64,000 nt of DNA from Ascoidea rubescens DSM 1968. Taxonomy: Eukaryota; Ascomycota; Saccharomycetes; Ascoideales; Ascoideaceae. The notes below the pieces were generated by a model. The model did no database searches. It was not told the DNA's origin and saw only the letters and a list, made by a program, of their open reading frames with translations. This document shows positions 46,398 through 57,061 of this stretch, one piece after another. Where the stretch lies: assembly GCF_001661345.1 (NCBI RefSeq), contig NW_017962917.1:248001-312000 (forward strand), written 5' to 3'. The position numbers and the translations under genes are program-made. How positions within the stretch are numbered: position 1 is the stretch's first letter; each line of letters opens with the position of its first letter.

Positions 46398-47834
46398 TTA
46401 ATTATTATTATTATTATTATTTTGAGTTTTATTAACAATAGGTTGTTGAGAGTGAGTTATTAATGGGGTATTGCTATCTAAAGTATCAGTTGACTGTGCG
46501 ATATGAATTGGAGCAGAGATTGGCATGGAATTTACTTGATTTTCTAGTTCGGAGAATTTTCTCATACCATCATAAAATTCCAATTTTTTTAATAGTCTTC
46601 TTTTTTGGTATTTAATTGGAATAAAAGGCAAGAAGCCATGCTTTTCCTCATATTTCAACATGTTTATAATAATGACTATTCCAATCCAATAAAGATCATA
46701 AGTTAGAACTGAAATATAAGTTGCACTATTAGTCCAACCGAATATGGCGGCAGCTAACATCCATAAACCATCAGTTTGGCCATTACAACAATTGACATGC
46801 CAGATTGATTTTGAAATATCATAAGAGCCTGGACCATTACCAACTTCAGTTAAATCTTGACCATTGCAATCATCAATGTATTTTTGTAATTCGAAATTCC
46901 AAAATCCCTTGGAAAATAAACCCGAGGCAACAACATAAAGGAAACAAGTTGAGTAAACAAGGAATTTTTGAATGGAAACTGAGTTACCAGATTTATATAA
47001 AAAGTAACCAATAGAGAATCCAATTGCTGTAGCTAGGATGATGGATAGAGGAAACGAAGAAAAGGGCTCAGAGACACCGACACCTCCAACAAATACAACA
47101 GCTTCCATACCTTCTCTCATTGTGGTTATAAAGGGGAGAATGAATAATGAGTATTTTTCGGTATAAAATTTTAGTTTATTTTTCCAAGAATTTTTATTTA
47201 TATCCAAAGCTTGATTCAATTCATTATCAATTTCTCTTTCAATTGATGAGGAGCCGTTAGAGTTGACGTTATTAAGAGCAAAATCGTTTTCGGCAGTGGT
47301 ATTATTTTGAGATAATTTATCTTTATAAAACAACTTTGATAATTTGTATTTCCACTTTGATTTCATTTTACCGATCTTTATCATTCCAAAGCCCATGACG
47401 GAGATAACTATCGATGCTAATAAACTGAAAATACCTTCCCAGTAGTGTTCGGATTTTGACCACAAATCGACTTTGATCAAATAGAATAAGAAAACAAAAA
47501 AACCACCCAATAACAAACAAACAAACAAGCCAGCTAAACTTCCCAACCAAATGTGCCATTTAAGGGTGTTGTACAAAATTGAGTTTGTCTTTACAATATC
47601 GTTACCATTATCATCAGCATTGTCACCATTGCTAACCAATAACTGAGCTTCGGGGTTAGGTGAAGCAGATGTGGAAGTGAGATTTTGATTCTTTACTATT
47701 GATGAAGTTGATGGAGAAGATAAATTCTGTTCTAGAAATGCTAGTAAAACAGAGACGATAACAGCACACTCAACAGTTTCTCGTAAGATGATAAAGAATA
47801 TTTGCACAGAAAAGATATCTTCAAACTCAACCAT
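46398..47834 (-). CDS. FTH1: Vacuolar-type high-affinity iron permease
   Basis: Fth1 pairs with a multicopper oxidase (Fet5 in S. cerevisiae) to move iron out of the vacuole. The 478-residue protein has both REXXE iron-passage motifs: LRETVE near residue 18 and MREGMEAVVF near 240. Features that favour Fth1 over plasma-membrane Ftr1 are the long polar insert after the first helix, DLWSKSEHYWEGIFSLLAS, FSKGFWNFELQKYIDDCNGQDLTEVGNGPGSYDIS, and the tail GFLPFIPIKYQKRRLLKKL. All are close to yeast Fth1. It ends in a short poly-Asn run. The FRE copies 2-7 kb away act in the same metal pathway. The ATG at 47834 is the first in frame. Confidence 0.9.
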   Translation of the reverse strand: MVEFEDIFSVQIFFIILRETVECAVIVSVLLAFLEQNLSSPSTSSIVKNQNLTSTSASPNPEAQLLVSNGDNADDNGNDIVKTNSILYNTLKWHIWLGSLAGLFVCLLLGGFFVFLFYLIKVDLWSKSEHYWEGIFSLLASIVISVMGFGMIKIGKMKSKWKYKLSKLFYKDKLSQNNTTAENDFALNNVNSNGSSSIEREIDNELNQALDINKNSWKNKLKFYTEKYSLFILPFITTMREGMEAVVFVGGVGVSEPFSSFPLSIILATAIGFSIGYFLYKSGNSVSIQKFLVYSTCFLYVVASGLFSKGFWNFELQKYIDDCNGQDLTEVGNGPGSYDISKSIWHVNCCNGQTDGLWMLAAAIFGWTNSATYISVLTYDLYWIGIVIIINMLKYEEKHGFLPFIPIKYQKRRLLKKLEFYDGMRKFSELENQVNSMPISAPIHIAQSTDTLDSNTPLITHSQQPIVNKTQNNNNNNN

Positions 47835-48942
47835 TTTGAGAATAAATTACAAAAGAAATGTCAGAAAACTGTCAGAATATGAATGATTTTAGCCCAGCCG
47901 TAAAAAAACAAATGCAAAGAGTAAAAAAATGAAAGCAAGGGGATATGAAAAGGCAAAAGGACTTGGAGCTTGAGATCAAATCAAGTAAAAAAGATCAAAT
48001 GCAGAGGAGTAAAACCCATCGCAGGCGATCGAAACTCTTTTAGACCACACCCTCATTCGGAGCGGAGCACCGAGAAAAAACAAAAACTCCGTCCGACAGA
48101 ATCTGACCGGCTCGTGTACCACACAGTCGGACTCAATATTTCACATGACAGATACCAAAAACGTGGTCTAGACCTAATCAGCGAGCCAGAAAATGTCCTC
48201 AGTAGATATGGGGAGAATGCAGGGAACCTGCCAAAAATAAAGCACTGAAGGAGAAGAAGGGCATTTAAGCATGAGCCAGTTGGTACATTTTTCTGAGCTT
48301 GGAGCATCAGCAGCTTTTCCTGGTCGTGCTGCTTTTGCAACTGAAGCACCGGAGAGACGTGTTGTAGGCCTGAGAGATCTGGTGCTTCTTTCTCGCGTAG
48401 CTTTGGGCCTGTTTCTGGTAATTGGGACTGAAGGTGCACACTTGGAATGCAGCAAAACAGCACCAGAAAAACAGCCATTGGCCACTCTATTATCTGGTCT
48501 GGAAACATTTTCTGATCAGCACAAAAAACAGCCCTTTGATCCAAAAATAAGATGAACTTTCCATTTCTATGTAACTGTTTCTTAAATTCTCTTTACAGCA
48601 CAACCTTCTTGAAATGGGATTTAAGCTACCTCTGTCTACATTTTGAAAAACTTCATGGTTTTGCAACTAGCAAATTACCTTCAAAAATGGAATATTCTTG
48701 ATGAGAGGAGTGATCAAAGCCATCAGTTCTATTATTCCTATTTTTTTTACTACTGAGAACAGTGCTCAAAGATTGAATATTCAAAAATTTTTGTTTTGTA
48801 AGATTTATTCATCATTGCCAATCAACAGTGATGATATAGATTTGAACCTTTGTTGTTTACTTAATTTAACTGGCTTTGTAACAACTGATTTAAACTATCT
48901 TGGTTTTTGTTTTCTCGCAAAAAGAGAAGGAGAAATATAAAA
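47835..48942. other. Divergent promoter region of FTH1 and the mannosyltransferase
   Basis: 1.1 kb with no coding frame I can support. About 48,010-48,440 is less AT-rich than its surroundings, which explains the overlapping open frames there on both strands. No repeat or RNA gene was recognised. Confidence 0.4.
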
Positions 48943-50493
48943 ATGAATTTCAATTTCAATTTTATTATTCGCAGTATTTCCAGCTATGTGTTTAACTTGG
49001 TCTCCAATTTTAATTGCACTGTTTTGTTCAACAAAAAGTTTAGAAAACTCTTTTTATTAGTTTCAATAATATCTCTTATACTCATATTATCCATAAATTA
49101 CGTATACAATTCGAGTTTGCAAAATGAATATAAAGCTTACATCAATATGAATAATTATATTCCTTCCATCGGGAATTGGACAAATTATTTTTATAACGAC
49201 TATACCTATAATAGAACAAGTTCTTACCCACCAAATATAATAACTAATCTCGATCAACCTAAAAATACAAGTATATCCAAAATTATACACAATCCAGAAC
49301 TAGATTTAAAATTGGATTACATCGATTCAGATGGTCAATTAAACGAACTGTTTTTCAGAAGATTTAGACATCACAACGAATACCCCCAATACTCAACAAA
49401 AGATATCTTGAATCAAAATTTGGATGTCTATGAAACATATCTCAATAATGAAATCCTTGAACCAAAAGTCTCAAACCTAGTCAGGCCTCCAGATGAAATT
49501 GATCAATATGAAAGAGCCAATGCCACTTTCATCTCTTTGGTTCGAAATTCAGAATTACAGGGCATCATCTCTGCAATGAAAGAAGTTGAAAAAAAATTCA
49601 ATAAAAATTTCAATTACCCCTGGACTTTTCTAAATGATAGAGAGTTTACCAAAAAATTTATAGAAAAAGTTCAAAAAAATACAAATGCCGAATGCCATTT
49701 CATTAGGATTCCCTCTCATCTATGGGATAAACCTTTCAATATCGATTCAAATCGTGAAAAGGAAGGAATAAAATATCTAATAAACGAAAATATACAATAT
49801 GCTAATAAAATCTCTTACCATAATATGTGCAGATTCTACTCGGGTAACTTTTACAATATTGATCATCTTAAAAACTTTAAATATTACTGGAGAATTGAAC
49901 CCTCCACCAGTTATTTCACAAAAATCAATTATGATGTCTTCAAGTTCATGGAATTGAACAAGAAAACCTATGGTTTTACCATAAGTTTATACGATTCTCC
50001 ACAATCGGTTCACACCTTATGGAACGCAACCATAAACTTTTTAAAACAAAATCTTCACTATATCAATAAAAACCCTGCATTAGATTGGCTACTATATGAC
50101 CTTCAAAACCCTCATCATAACGCGATCACTAGTGGGTATTCTACCTGCCATTTTTGGTCCAATTTCGAAATAGCTGATATGGACTTTTTCCGAAGTAAAC
50201 CCTACACAGAATATTTCAATTACTTGGATAATGAAGGTGGCTTTTATTACGAACGATGGGGTGACGCTCCTGTTCATTCTCTTGGCTTGGCACTCTTTGA
50301 AGATAAATCTAAGATCCATTGGTTTAGAGATATAGGTTACAAACATTTTCCTTACTTTAATTGCCCAAACAATCCTGACTGCGAAGGTTGTGAAAAGGGT
50401 TCATTTAGTGAATATGCTAATTTAAATGATCAAAACTGTTTACCAACCTGGATTAAATATGAAATGACTGACGAACAGTTAAATCTATATTAA
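48943..50493 (+). CDS. Alpha-1,2-mannosyltransferase, KRE2/MNT1 (GT15) family
   Basis: A Golgi type II enzyme that extends O- and N-linked mannose chains from GDP-mannose. The 516-residue protein has a cytosolic tail, one signal anchor (FLLVSIISLILILSINYVY, about residues 45-65), a stem, then the GT15 domain: ATFISLVRNSEL, YPWTFLNDREFT, YYWRIEP near 315, YGFTISLYDSP, CHFWSNFEIADMDFF near 402, and GGFYYERWGDAPVHS near 431. The residue after RIEP is Ser-Thr rather than the acidic or Gly-rich form common in the family. Which KTR paralogue it is cannot be settled by eye. Start is ATG 48943; the open frame goes 12 codons further up without ATG. Confidence 0.9.
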   Translation: MNFNFNFIIRSISSYVFNLVSNFNCTVLFNKKFRKLFLLVSIISLILILSINYVYNSSLQNEYKAYINMNNYIPSIGNWTNYFYNDYTYNRTSSYPPNIITNLDQPKNTSISKIIHNPELDLKLDYIDSDGQLNELFFRRFRHHNEYPQYSTKDILNQNLDVYETYLNNEILEPKVSNLVRPPDEIDQYERANATFISLVRNSELQGIISAMKEVEKKFNKNFNYPWTFLNDREFTKKFIEKVQKNTNAECHFIRIPSHLWDKPFNIDSNREKEGIKYLINENIQYANKISYHNMCRFYSGNFYNIDHLKNFKYYWRIEPSTSYFTKINYDVFKFMELNKKTYGFTISLYDSPQSVHTLWNATINFLKQNLHYINKNPALDWLLYDLQNPHHNAITSGYSTCHFWSNFEIADMDFFRSKPYTEYFNYLDNEGGFYYERWGDAPVHSLGLALFEDKSKIHWFRDIGYKHFPYFNCPNNPDCEGCEKGSFSEYANLNDQNCLPTWIKYEMTDEQLNLY

Positions 50494-50837
50494 AAGCTTC
50501 AAAACTAATTCAATTCTTACCCTTCCATTTTCGTATCTTATTTTATATTTGCCTTAGTCTTTTACTATACAATTCTTTAATCTTAATCATTGATTCTAGT
50601 CTTTTTTTTTCATATAATATGGCCACACCACTATTAAAAAACTTTCAATAAAAAAAATTATAAATAAAACCCTAATGCATGTCAATGTTCAATATGCAAT
50701 CACAACATACATGTGCGTTGATATTGATTTGTTTTTAATTCAAAGAAATGAGAATTTCTCAACTGACGAAGAGAAGTTTATCAGTCAGCTAAACTTATTT
50801 GTAATGTTTTATCTGACCACAAAAAATTAACTAGAAA
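50494..50837. other. Intergenic region before MRS2
   Basis: 344 bp, same-strand gap. It holds the mannosyltransferase 3' end with T- and A-runs and the MRS2 promoter. No distinct element was recognised. Confidence 0.3.
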
Positions 50838-52157
50838 ATGCTACTTATTTCTGGTAAAGCTGTGATACTTTCATCTAAAAGTTTAGCACCTTCTCGTTTG
50901 ATTCATCTATCTTCACTTCCTTCAAGAATAAACTCATTAATAACTCCCAGACTCAGATACTCAAAGTATAATAATAATTTGTTTCCATTCAAACAAAAAC
51001 CCCAATTTAAATCAAAGTTTTTATTTAACAATGTCAGACATAATTCAGTGAGAGATAATTCCACGAGTCACAATGATTCTGATTTCAGCAACTCTGATCT
51101 CAATAAATTGTTAGAGAAAAATCTAATTCATAGGCCTTCATTCTCATCGTCTTATTCTGCATATTCTCCAAGTTCAAATACAATTCGTTCAACGATATTT
51201 AACCGGTATGGAAATGTAATAACTTTATCCACAAATCTTCAAAGATCAGATTTAATGACAAAATATAATCTATTACCAAGAGATATTCGAAAAATTGACT
51301 ACAAAGCAACTCATCAAACCAATATGGTTCCATCCATTTTGGTTCGAGGAGACTTAATACTAATTAATCTATTGAATATAAGAGTTCTTATCAAATCAGA
51401 TACTGTGATTTTATTTGAATCAATGGGTTTATCTAATTCTCATTCGAGAAACTTGTTATTATATGATTTACAAAACAAATTACAAAGTAAAGATTCAAGA
51501 TTACCTTATGAAATTAGAGCATTGGAAGCAATTTTCATATCCGTAATATCTAACTTGGATTCAGAAATGAAGATAAATCGAACCGTAATCAAAGGGGTTT
51601 TATCCGATTTAGAAAATCATATTGATAGTGAAAATTTAAGATATCTCTTAATTCAAAATAAAAAATTATCGAATTTTTATCAAAAGGCAAAATTAATTAG
51701 AGATGTTATAGATGATATCTTGGATGATGATGAAGTTTTATCAAGTCTATATTTAACGAATCCAAGGACCAATATAGAAGATCATGCTGAAGTCGAAATG
51801 TTATTAGAGACTTATTTCAAACATTGTGATGAAATTGTTCAAATCGTAGAGACTCTTATGTCTAATGTTAAAACCACTGAAGAGATTATAAATATAATTT
51901 TGGATACAAATAGAAATCAGCTCATGTTATTGGGTTTAAGATTTGCTATCGGTTTATTAAGTTTGGCCTCAATAATTTATGTTGCAAGTTTATATGGAAT
52001 GAATTTAGAAAATTTTATTGAAGAATCTTCTTTTGGCTTTAGCTTGGTTGTTGGGCTTAGTTCATTCGCTTTATTGGTTTTATTTGTTTATAGTTTAAGA
52101 GGTTTAAACAAATTGGAAAAGATAACAATGATGAGAGCAAAACATTCATATAAATAA
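50838..52157 (+). CDS. MRS2: Mitochondrial inner-membrane magnesium channel
   Basis: Mrs2 is a CorA-type pentameric Mg2+ channel of the inner membrane, needed for group II intron splicing in yeasts. The 439-residue product (470 in S. cerevisiae) has a basic Ser-rich presequence, the matrix domain with RDIRKIDYK, ILVRGDLILINLLNIRVLI and LPYEIRALEAIFI, a long helix, then two membrane helices (about 366-384 and 400-422) joined by YGMNLENFIEES, which holds the invariant Gly-Met-Asn. The paralogue Lpe10/Mfm1 has the same motif, so the exact orthologue is not fixed. The ATG at 50838 is the first in frame. Confidence 0.9.
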   Translation: MLLISGKAVILSSKSLAPSRLIHLSSLPSRINSLITPRLRYSKYNNNLFPFKQKPQFKSKFLFNNVRHNSVRDNSTSHNDSDFSNSDLNKLLEKNLIHRPSFSSSYSAYSPSSNTIRSTIFNRYGNVITLSTNLQRSDLMTKYNLLPRDIRKIDYKATHQTNMVPSILVRGDLILINLLNIRVLIKSDTVILFESMGLSNSHSRNLLLYDLQNKLQSKDSRLPYEIRALEAIFISVISNLDSEMKINRTVIKGVLSDLENHIDSENLRYLLIQNKKLSNFYQKAKLIRDVIDDILDDDEVLSSLYLTNPRTNIEDHAEVEMLLETYFKHCDEIVQIVETLMSNVKTTEEIINIILDTNRNQLMLLGLRFAIGLLSLASIIYVASLYGMNLENFIEESSFGFSLVVGLSSFALLVLFVYSLRGLNKLEKITMMRAKHSYK

Positions 52158-52487
52158 TATTTATTAAATTAAAAGGTTTTTTGTGTTGGAACAAGTTAGC
52201 TAAAGTCAGCGAAATTTATGAAAGCAAAGAATGTATATATGTATATACCTATTAATATAAATAAATGAATAGCTAAATAATTTAATTTACATATATAGAT
52301 ATAGATATGAAGCAGCCAGTTGTTAATATAGTATAATATATAAAGCACATTTTATAAAATTGGTTTTTAAACCATGCCAATCCAATGTGTTAAAATCGTT
52401 TTTTTTCCTTCTTCTAAGAGAGCATATAACGGCCATTATTTTTGATCTAGGAAATGAAAAAAAAAAAAGGAAAAATAATCGGAAAAA
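52158..52487. other. Convergent intergenic region MRS2 / BUR1
   Basis: 330 bp of A/T-rich 3' sequence with TATATG-type runs at about 52,230-52,310 that may guide 3' end formation for both genes. Nothing coding was seen. Confidence 0.3.
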
Positions 52488-53987
52488 TCAATAGTCTAAG
52501 TTTAGTAAAATATCATTCATTTCTTTGGAACCGAAACTTGTACTAGCAGTTCTATTGGTATTTCCGACAGCAGCACTGTAAGTTCGTTTCTTATTGTTAT
52601 AATTTTGTTGATAGCCATGTTGATTGGGTGGATTAACAAAAGAAGTGTTTTTATTGTTGAAAGAATTGTTTATATCTCCATTATAATATGGTTTAGCTAA
52701 TCTTTCATCCTGATTATATTTCATTGCCATAGGATTCTGATTTTGATTAGGATAGTTGTTTTGAGTGGAATTCATTTTTGATTTCTTAATTTGTTTGCTA
52801 TATGGATTGAAGTCATTTCTCTGACTGGAGACTCTGTTTGGAGAGAAGTTATTCATTTGCCTTTCTTTTTTAAATCTTTCGATATCAATTTCATGAGATT
52901 CTTCAAATTCTGGTAACTCTTCGGGTAAGCAAGGTAGAGGGTATAAGTTGAAATAGTTATCATTCAAGGCTTCTAAAGTATTAATTCTTTTAAAGGGATT
53001 CAAATTCAAAAATCTGGACAAGAATTTTATACCCTCTTCATCATCATCCATTAGTTGTAAAAAAACATTATTTAAACTATGTCTAAATGGTAAATTATTA
53101 AGGCCGACATTAGTCTTAAAAGCTGGCAAGGACTGGTAGTATTGCAAAGTTTCACTATCACAAAAGGGAGTTCCACATAGAGCAAAAATTTTTACACCTT
53201 GATCTAAATCTGTTTTACCTGTTAATATAGGAGATTTGAGGAATAATTCACCAATAACACAGCCTATACTCCATATATCAATTGCTTGAGTATATTTGAT
53301 TTCCCCATATACCAATTCTGGAGCTCTATACCATCTTGTAACGACAGTTGCAGTGTATTTAAATTTGCCAACAGGATTGCCAGTAGGATGCTGAGATGGA
53401 GTTGAACCATAATATTTTCTTGCCAATCCAAAATCAGCCAATTTTAAAGTTCCATTAAAATTGATTAGAATATTTGAAGTCTTAATATCACGATGAATTA
53501 TATTGTTTTCATGAAGGAAATTCACAGCTTTTAAGATTTGGTGAATAAAACACTTTTTGTGAGAATAGGTTAAACTAATTCTAGGATTTTGTAAAATACC
53601 AGTTAGATCAGATGGCATATATGGAGTTACCATATAAAAATCCAAAGAGATTGAATTGTTGTCTTTTCTTTTTTTTCTTTCAACTATTATATCGATAATT
53701 TGAATGATATTTATATTCTTGATGTTTTTTAGTATCAAGATTTCTCTTAAAGAAGTTATTGAAAATCCATTTTTATCCCTTTCATAGTGTTTTAATCTTT
53801 TGATTGCAACAGTCCTGTTGGATTTTTTTTGTTTGGCCTTTGAAACTACACCAAAAGTACCTTGACCAAGATCATTTAGTAACTCATATTCATTCAAGTT
53901 TGGTAAAGGATTAAATGGTTTGTCATAAAATTTTTGGACCAAGTTGACTGTTTGATTGAACACAGGCTTTTGAATTTGGTTTTGCAT
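52488..53987 (-). CDS. BUR1: Cyclin-dependent kinase of the Bur1/Cdk9 type
   Basis: Bur1 phosphorylates Spt5 and the RNA polymerase II tail during elongation. The 499-residue protein has a kinase domain at about 34-335: the P-loop LGQGTFG, VAIKRL, HRDIKTSN, DFGLAR, and the T-loop KYTATVVTRWYRAPE. Family marks are FYMVTPYMPSDLTGIL, the insert YGSTPSQHPTGNPVG after DFG, and the post-kinase element ESHEIDIERFKKE. The C-terminal tail is Asn/Gln-rich. It is shorter than S. cerevisiae Bur1 (657), with a reduced tail, closer to other yeasts. Start is ATG 53987. Confidence 0.9.
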   Translation of the reverse strand: MQNQIQKPVFNQTVNLVQKFYDKPFNPLPNLNEYELLNDLGQGTFGVVSKAKQKKSNRTVAIKRLKHYERDKNGFSITSLREILILKNIKNINIIQIIDIIVERKKRKDNNSISLDFYMVTPYMPSDLTGILQNPRISLTYSHKKCFIHQILKAVNFLHENNIIHRDIKTSNILINFNGTLKLADFGLARKYYGSTPSQHPTGNPVGKFKYTATVVTRWYRAPELVYGEIKYTQAIDIWSIGCVIGELFLKSPILTGKTDLDQGVKIFALCGTPFCDSETLQYYQSLPAFKTNVGLNNLPFRHSLNNVFLQLMDDDEEGIKFLSRFLNLNPFKRINTLEALNDNYFNLYPLPCLPEELPEFEESHEIDIERFKKERQMNNFSPNRVSSQRNDFNPYSKQIKKSKMNSTQNNYPNQNQNPMAMKYNQDERLAKPYYNGDINNSFNNKNTSFVNPPNQHGYQQNYNNKKRTYSAAVGNTNRTASTSFGSKEMNDILLNLDY

Positions 53988-54941
53988 AATTGAGTGGTTG
54001 TAAAATTCCAGTCGTTTATTACTCGAATATTCTGAATCAGGATAATTCCAATAATTAATTAATTAAATCCAAAAAAAAAAGCAGAAAGTGGGAAAGTGGA
54101 AGGTGTATAAAATTGCTATCAAGTAAAAACTTTGGGGATTGAATACTTTTTGAAGAAATTTAAAATCTCATGACTTAATTTAAAACAAAAGAATTTTAAT
54201 TTATTTAGTATTATTTTATTTTTGCTAAATGGTGCTTAAATAAAACAATGTGAGCAAAAGAAGTGAAGATAGATTGATCCAAAAGATTGCAATAAGAAAT
54301 GATAAAAGAAGAAAAAGAAATCAAAGAGAAAAAAGGTGGAATAGAAGAATCGAAGAATACAAAATGAAGAATGAAGTTGAATATTAACAATAAAAAAAAA
54401 GTAAATGACCAGTTTCCAGAAGATTGTAAGAGTGTTTAATATAATCAATGAAGTTTGTTAATGGTTTCATAAAAAAAAGATGATTTGTTTAATGAGTTTT
54501 AATGGTTTTTGATGAATTTTCATCAATTTTTTTGTAATTTTATATCAAAAAGAAATAAAGTTTGAACTGATTAAGAAAGGATAGTCCCCGTTTGGAATAA
54601 CACAGAGTTGGTGTTTTTGTAAAACAGATCTTTCTTGAAAGCGTGAAATCCCTGTGTTTTTTAGGAACTTTTGTCAAGAGGATAGATTGGTCGTCAAAAA
54701 GAGAGATTAGAGAAGGATTTGAAAAAAGATGACGAGATTATGGAGAAATAAATAGATTAAAAAAGAAAGAGATGTTAGATACAAACACACTATAGAAGAA
54801 GAACCAGATAAAATTTATTAGAAAAGATTACGAGTTAAAAATCCATAAAGTGGAAAAAGAAGACAGAAAAAGTGGTAAAAAAGAACAAAGGTGGAAAGAG
54901 AGAGAGAAAAAAAAAGCAATAGAGTAGGTGAAAATAAGAAA
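53988..54941. other. BUR1 promoter and SOL 3' region
   Basis: About 950 bp, strongly purine-biased on the plus strand (GAAGAAAAAGAAAT-type DNA at 54,300-54,420 and 54,720-54,930). The open frames on the minus strand are Phe/Ser-rich products of this bias. No other feature was seen. Confidence 0.4.
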
Positions 54942-55812
54942 TTAGAGTGGAGAGGTGATTGATACTGAGGAAGGGATTGGGTATTGGAATTGGTATTGCT
55001 GCTTGTTAATTTGAAGGTCATTTAGAGCATCATTATCAACAAACCAAGAGACTTTTCCTGCAGCCTTTTTGTGGATAACACTACTTGGTAAAGTGTCATC
55101 AAGATCCTCACTCTCAAAGATTTTTTTCAAGATTGGGGCCTTGTTTGCACCTTCAACAACAAAGATCAATCTGATTGAGTGACAAATTATTGGGATGGAT
55201 AGAGAAACTCTATTTTGGGGACCAATTGGTGCATCAGTTACAGGTATTACCCATTCATCGAAATTTTTCAAAGATTCGCTGAAAGGAAACAATGAAGCAG
55301 TATGACCATCAGCTGCACAGCCTAATAGAAACAAGTCGAAAGTTGGGAGACGAACTGAGTCCTTGTAGGCAAAGTTTTTGATTAAAATTTTTTCGTAGTC
55401 ATCAGCACATTCAGAGGGATCGTCGATTAGATCTTGATTAATGTGATAAACATTTGGGTAACCGTTTTTTTTAAAATCGTAGGTGGATAAAATGTCAAAT
55501 TCATCAAAGATTAAAGACTTTGCTAGACCGAAATTAGAGTCAGGAGAATCAAAAGGGACTAATCTTTCATCTGCAAAATAGATGTCCCATTTGCCCCATA
55601 GGACATCGTTTCTCTTTAATAGACCTTTATTTAGAATATGAATTAAAGAACCACCTGAGATTGCAATTTTGAATCTTTTTTCTTGATAACGAGGATCTAT
55701 TTTTTTTGATTTTAAGTTTACTTTTAAAGATCTTTTTCTTCTTCTAACAATTCTTCTTGGAGGGTTATTTTGGATAATTTTCGATTCAATTGGGATATTG
55801 TTATCGATATTG

Positions 55813-55852
<40 letters not shown>

Positions 55853-56549
55853 CATTATCATTATCATTATCATTATCATTGATATTGTTATTGAGACTTA
55901 GGTTGGAGAGATCGTTTGTAGTTTGGGTAATAGTTGAATTTAAGTTGACAATTGAATTTGCAATTGAATTAGAAATTGAGTTTGAAATTGAATTCGAAAT
56001 GGAATCAGAGATTGAATGTAAATTGGATACGGAGTTCAAATTTTGACCACCTAAATCGATATCGAGGTTGATAGTATTGTTGTCATTAAGAGTACTATTA
56101 ATTGTATTGAGATTGGGCTTGAGATTATTGAGATTGTAGCCATCGTTGGCAGGATTCACAGAGGAGTTGCTGAAGTCTCTTCGAGAGGGGTGGCGACTGT
56201 GGTGATGGTGATGGTGATGGTGGTGGTGGTGGTGGTGTCTCTGTTGTTGCTGCTGGTAGATACTAGGCTCGATCAGGTTGGGAGTAACAAGGGGAACAGA
56301 AGTGTCGAGAGCTGAGCTTAAGTTGGCAGCAGAACTACTGGCAGGGTTGTGAATTGAAGAAGCTAGTGGATTATCCAAGGAGTCCTGTTGGATGTTTGAG
56401 AAGGATTTGGATCTTCGTGAGTTTTTCTTGATTGAGTCCTTTTGGGAGAATAAAATGGCATTTTGAACAGCCACCATATGGTCAGCAACAGCATCAGCAA
56501 CGTTGTTGAAATTTTGAAAGGTAAAGATCTTGGGCTTGGAGTTACTCAT
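54942..56549 (-). CDS. SOL-family protein (6-phosphogluconolactonase-like)
   Basis: SOL proteins are 6-phosphogluconolactonase relatives: Sol3/Sol4 act in the pentose phosphate pathway, while Sol1/Sol2 affect tRNA export. The first strand and helix (FTFQNFNNVADAVADHMV) are separated from the core by about 240 residues of low complexity, including 13 His in a row, repeated SIS/SIAN units and a (ND)n run from ATCATT repeats. The core from about 270 has AISGGSLIHIL, FADERLVPFDSPDSNF, LLGCAADGHTASLFPF and PIGPQNRVSLSIP. The large insert with a basic PRRIVRRRKRS stretch is like Sol1/Sol2, yet the catalytic-site residues look intact. The product is 535 residues. It is divergent from HSP78. Confidence 0.85.
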
Positions 56550-56730
56550 GGTTGCAAAGAGGTTTTATCCAGATCGTCTTTCGAAATATATTGCAATTAT
56601 GTTTTGTTAGTGGATAAGATGGTGAAGCTATCAGTGCAATATTCTCTTATTGTTCCCTAAGTCAAACTGAGACTGGCACCTTATTTCATTTTGTTTTTAA
56701 TCCAGATTTCCACAAAGCACGTCTTCACGG

Positions 56731-56815
56731 TGCGTTACAGAGTGCGTGAGATCTGCGTTAAGAAGTGCGTTACTAAGTGCGTGTTGTCTGCGTGCTGTCT
56801 GCGTGTTGTCTGCGT
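56731..56815 (+). repeat. Eight TGCGT motifs at 11-12 bp spacing
   Basis: TGCGT begins at 56731 and recurs eight times with starts 12, 11, 12, 12, 11, 11 and 11 bp apart; the units read like TGCGTTACAGAG in the first half and TGCGTGTTGTC in the second. This is close to one helical turn per unit. It lies 247-331 bp before the HSP78 ATG and a similar distance from SOL. Confidence 0.7.
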
Positions 56816-56868
56816 ACATCACTCACATTGCCCGCGTCCAAATGCCGCAAAGACCGCTCGCCCGCGTG

Positions 56869-56881
56869 GAATGTTCTGGAG
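56869..56881 (+). promoter_or_regulatory. Heat-shock element of HSP78
   Basis: GAATGTTCTGGAG holds three alternating units: GAA at 56869, TTC at 56874 and GAG (GAA with one change) at 56879, each separated by two bases. A looser GAA...TTC pair follows at about 56,886-56,897. This matches the HSF1 site nGAAnnTTCnnGAA. It lies about 180 bp before HSP78, with a TATATA at 56995-57000. Confidence 0.65.
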
Positions 56882-57061
56882 TTGCCGAAATCGTTCCATG
56901 GAAAAGATGGAAAAAACGTGATCGACGAGCCGAAAAGTGATCACTGATCAGCTCCACTCTTCTGCTTCATCTTCCACTCTATGAAGAGCAATAATATATA
57001 AGCAGCATTGTAGTTTTCTTTTGCTATCGTTGGGACCTTCTCCAACTGACACTCTTCAACT

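Noticed and set aside
48053-48555. Overlapping frames upstream of the mannosyltransferase
   Set aside because: Both strands are open at once, with no domain or codon pattern; they look like a composition effect.
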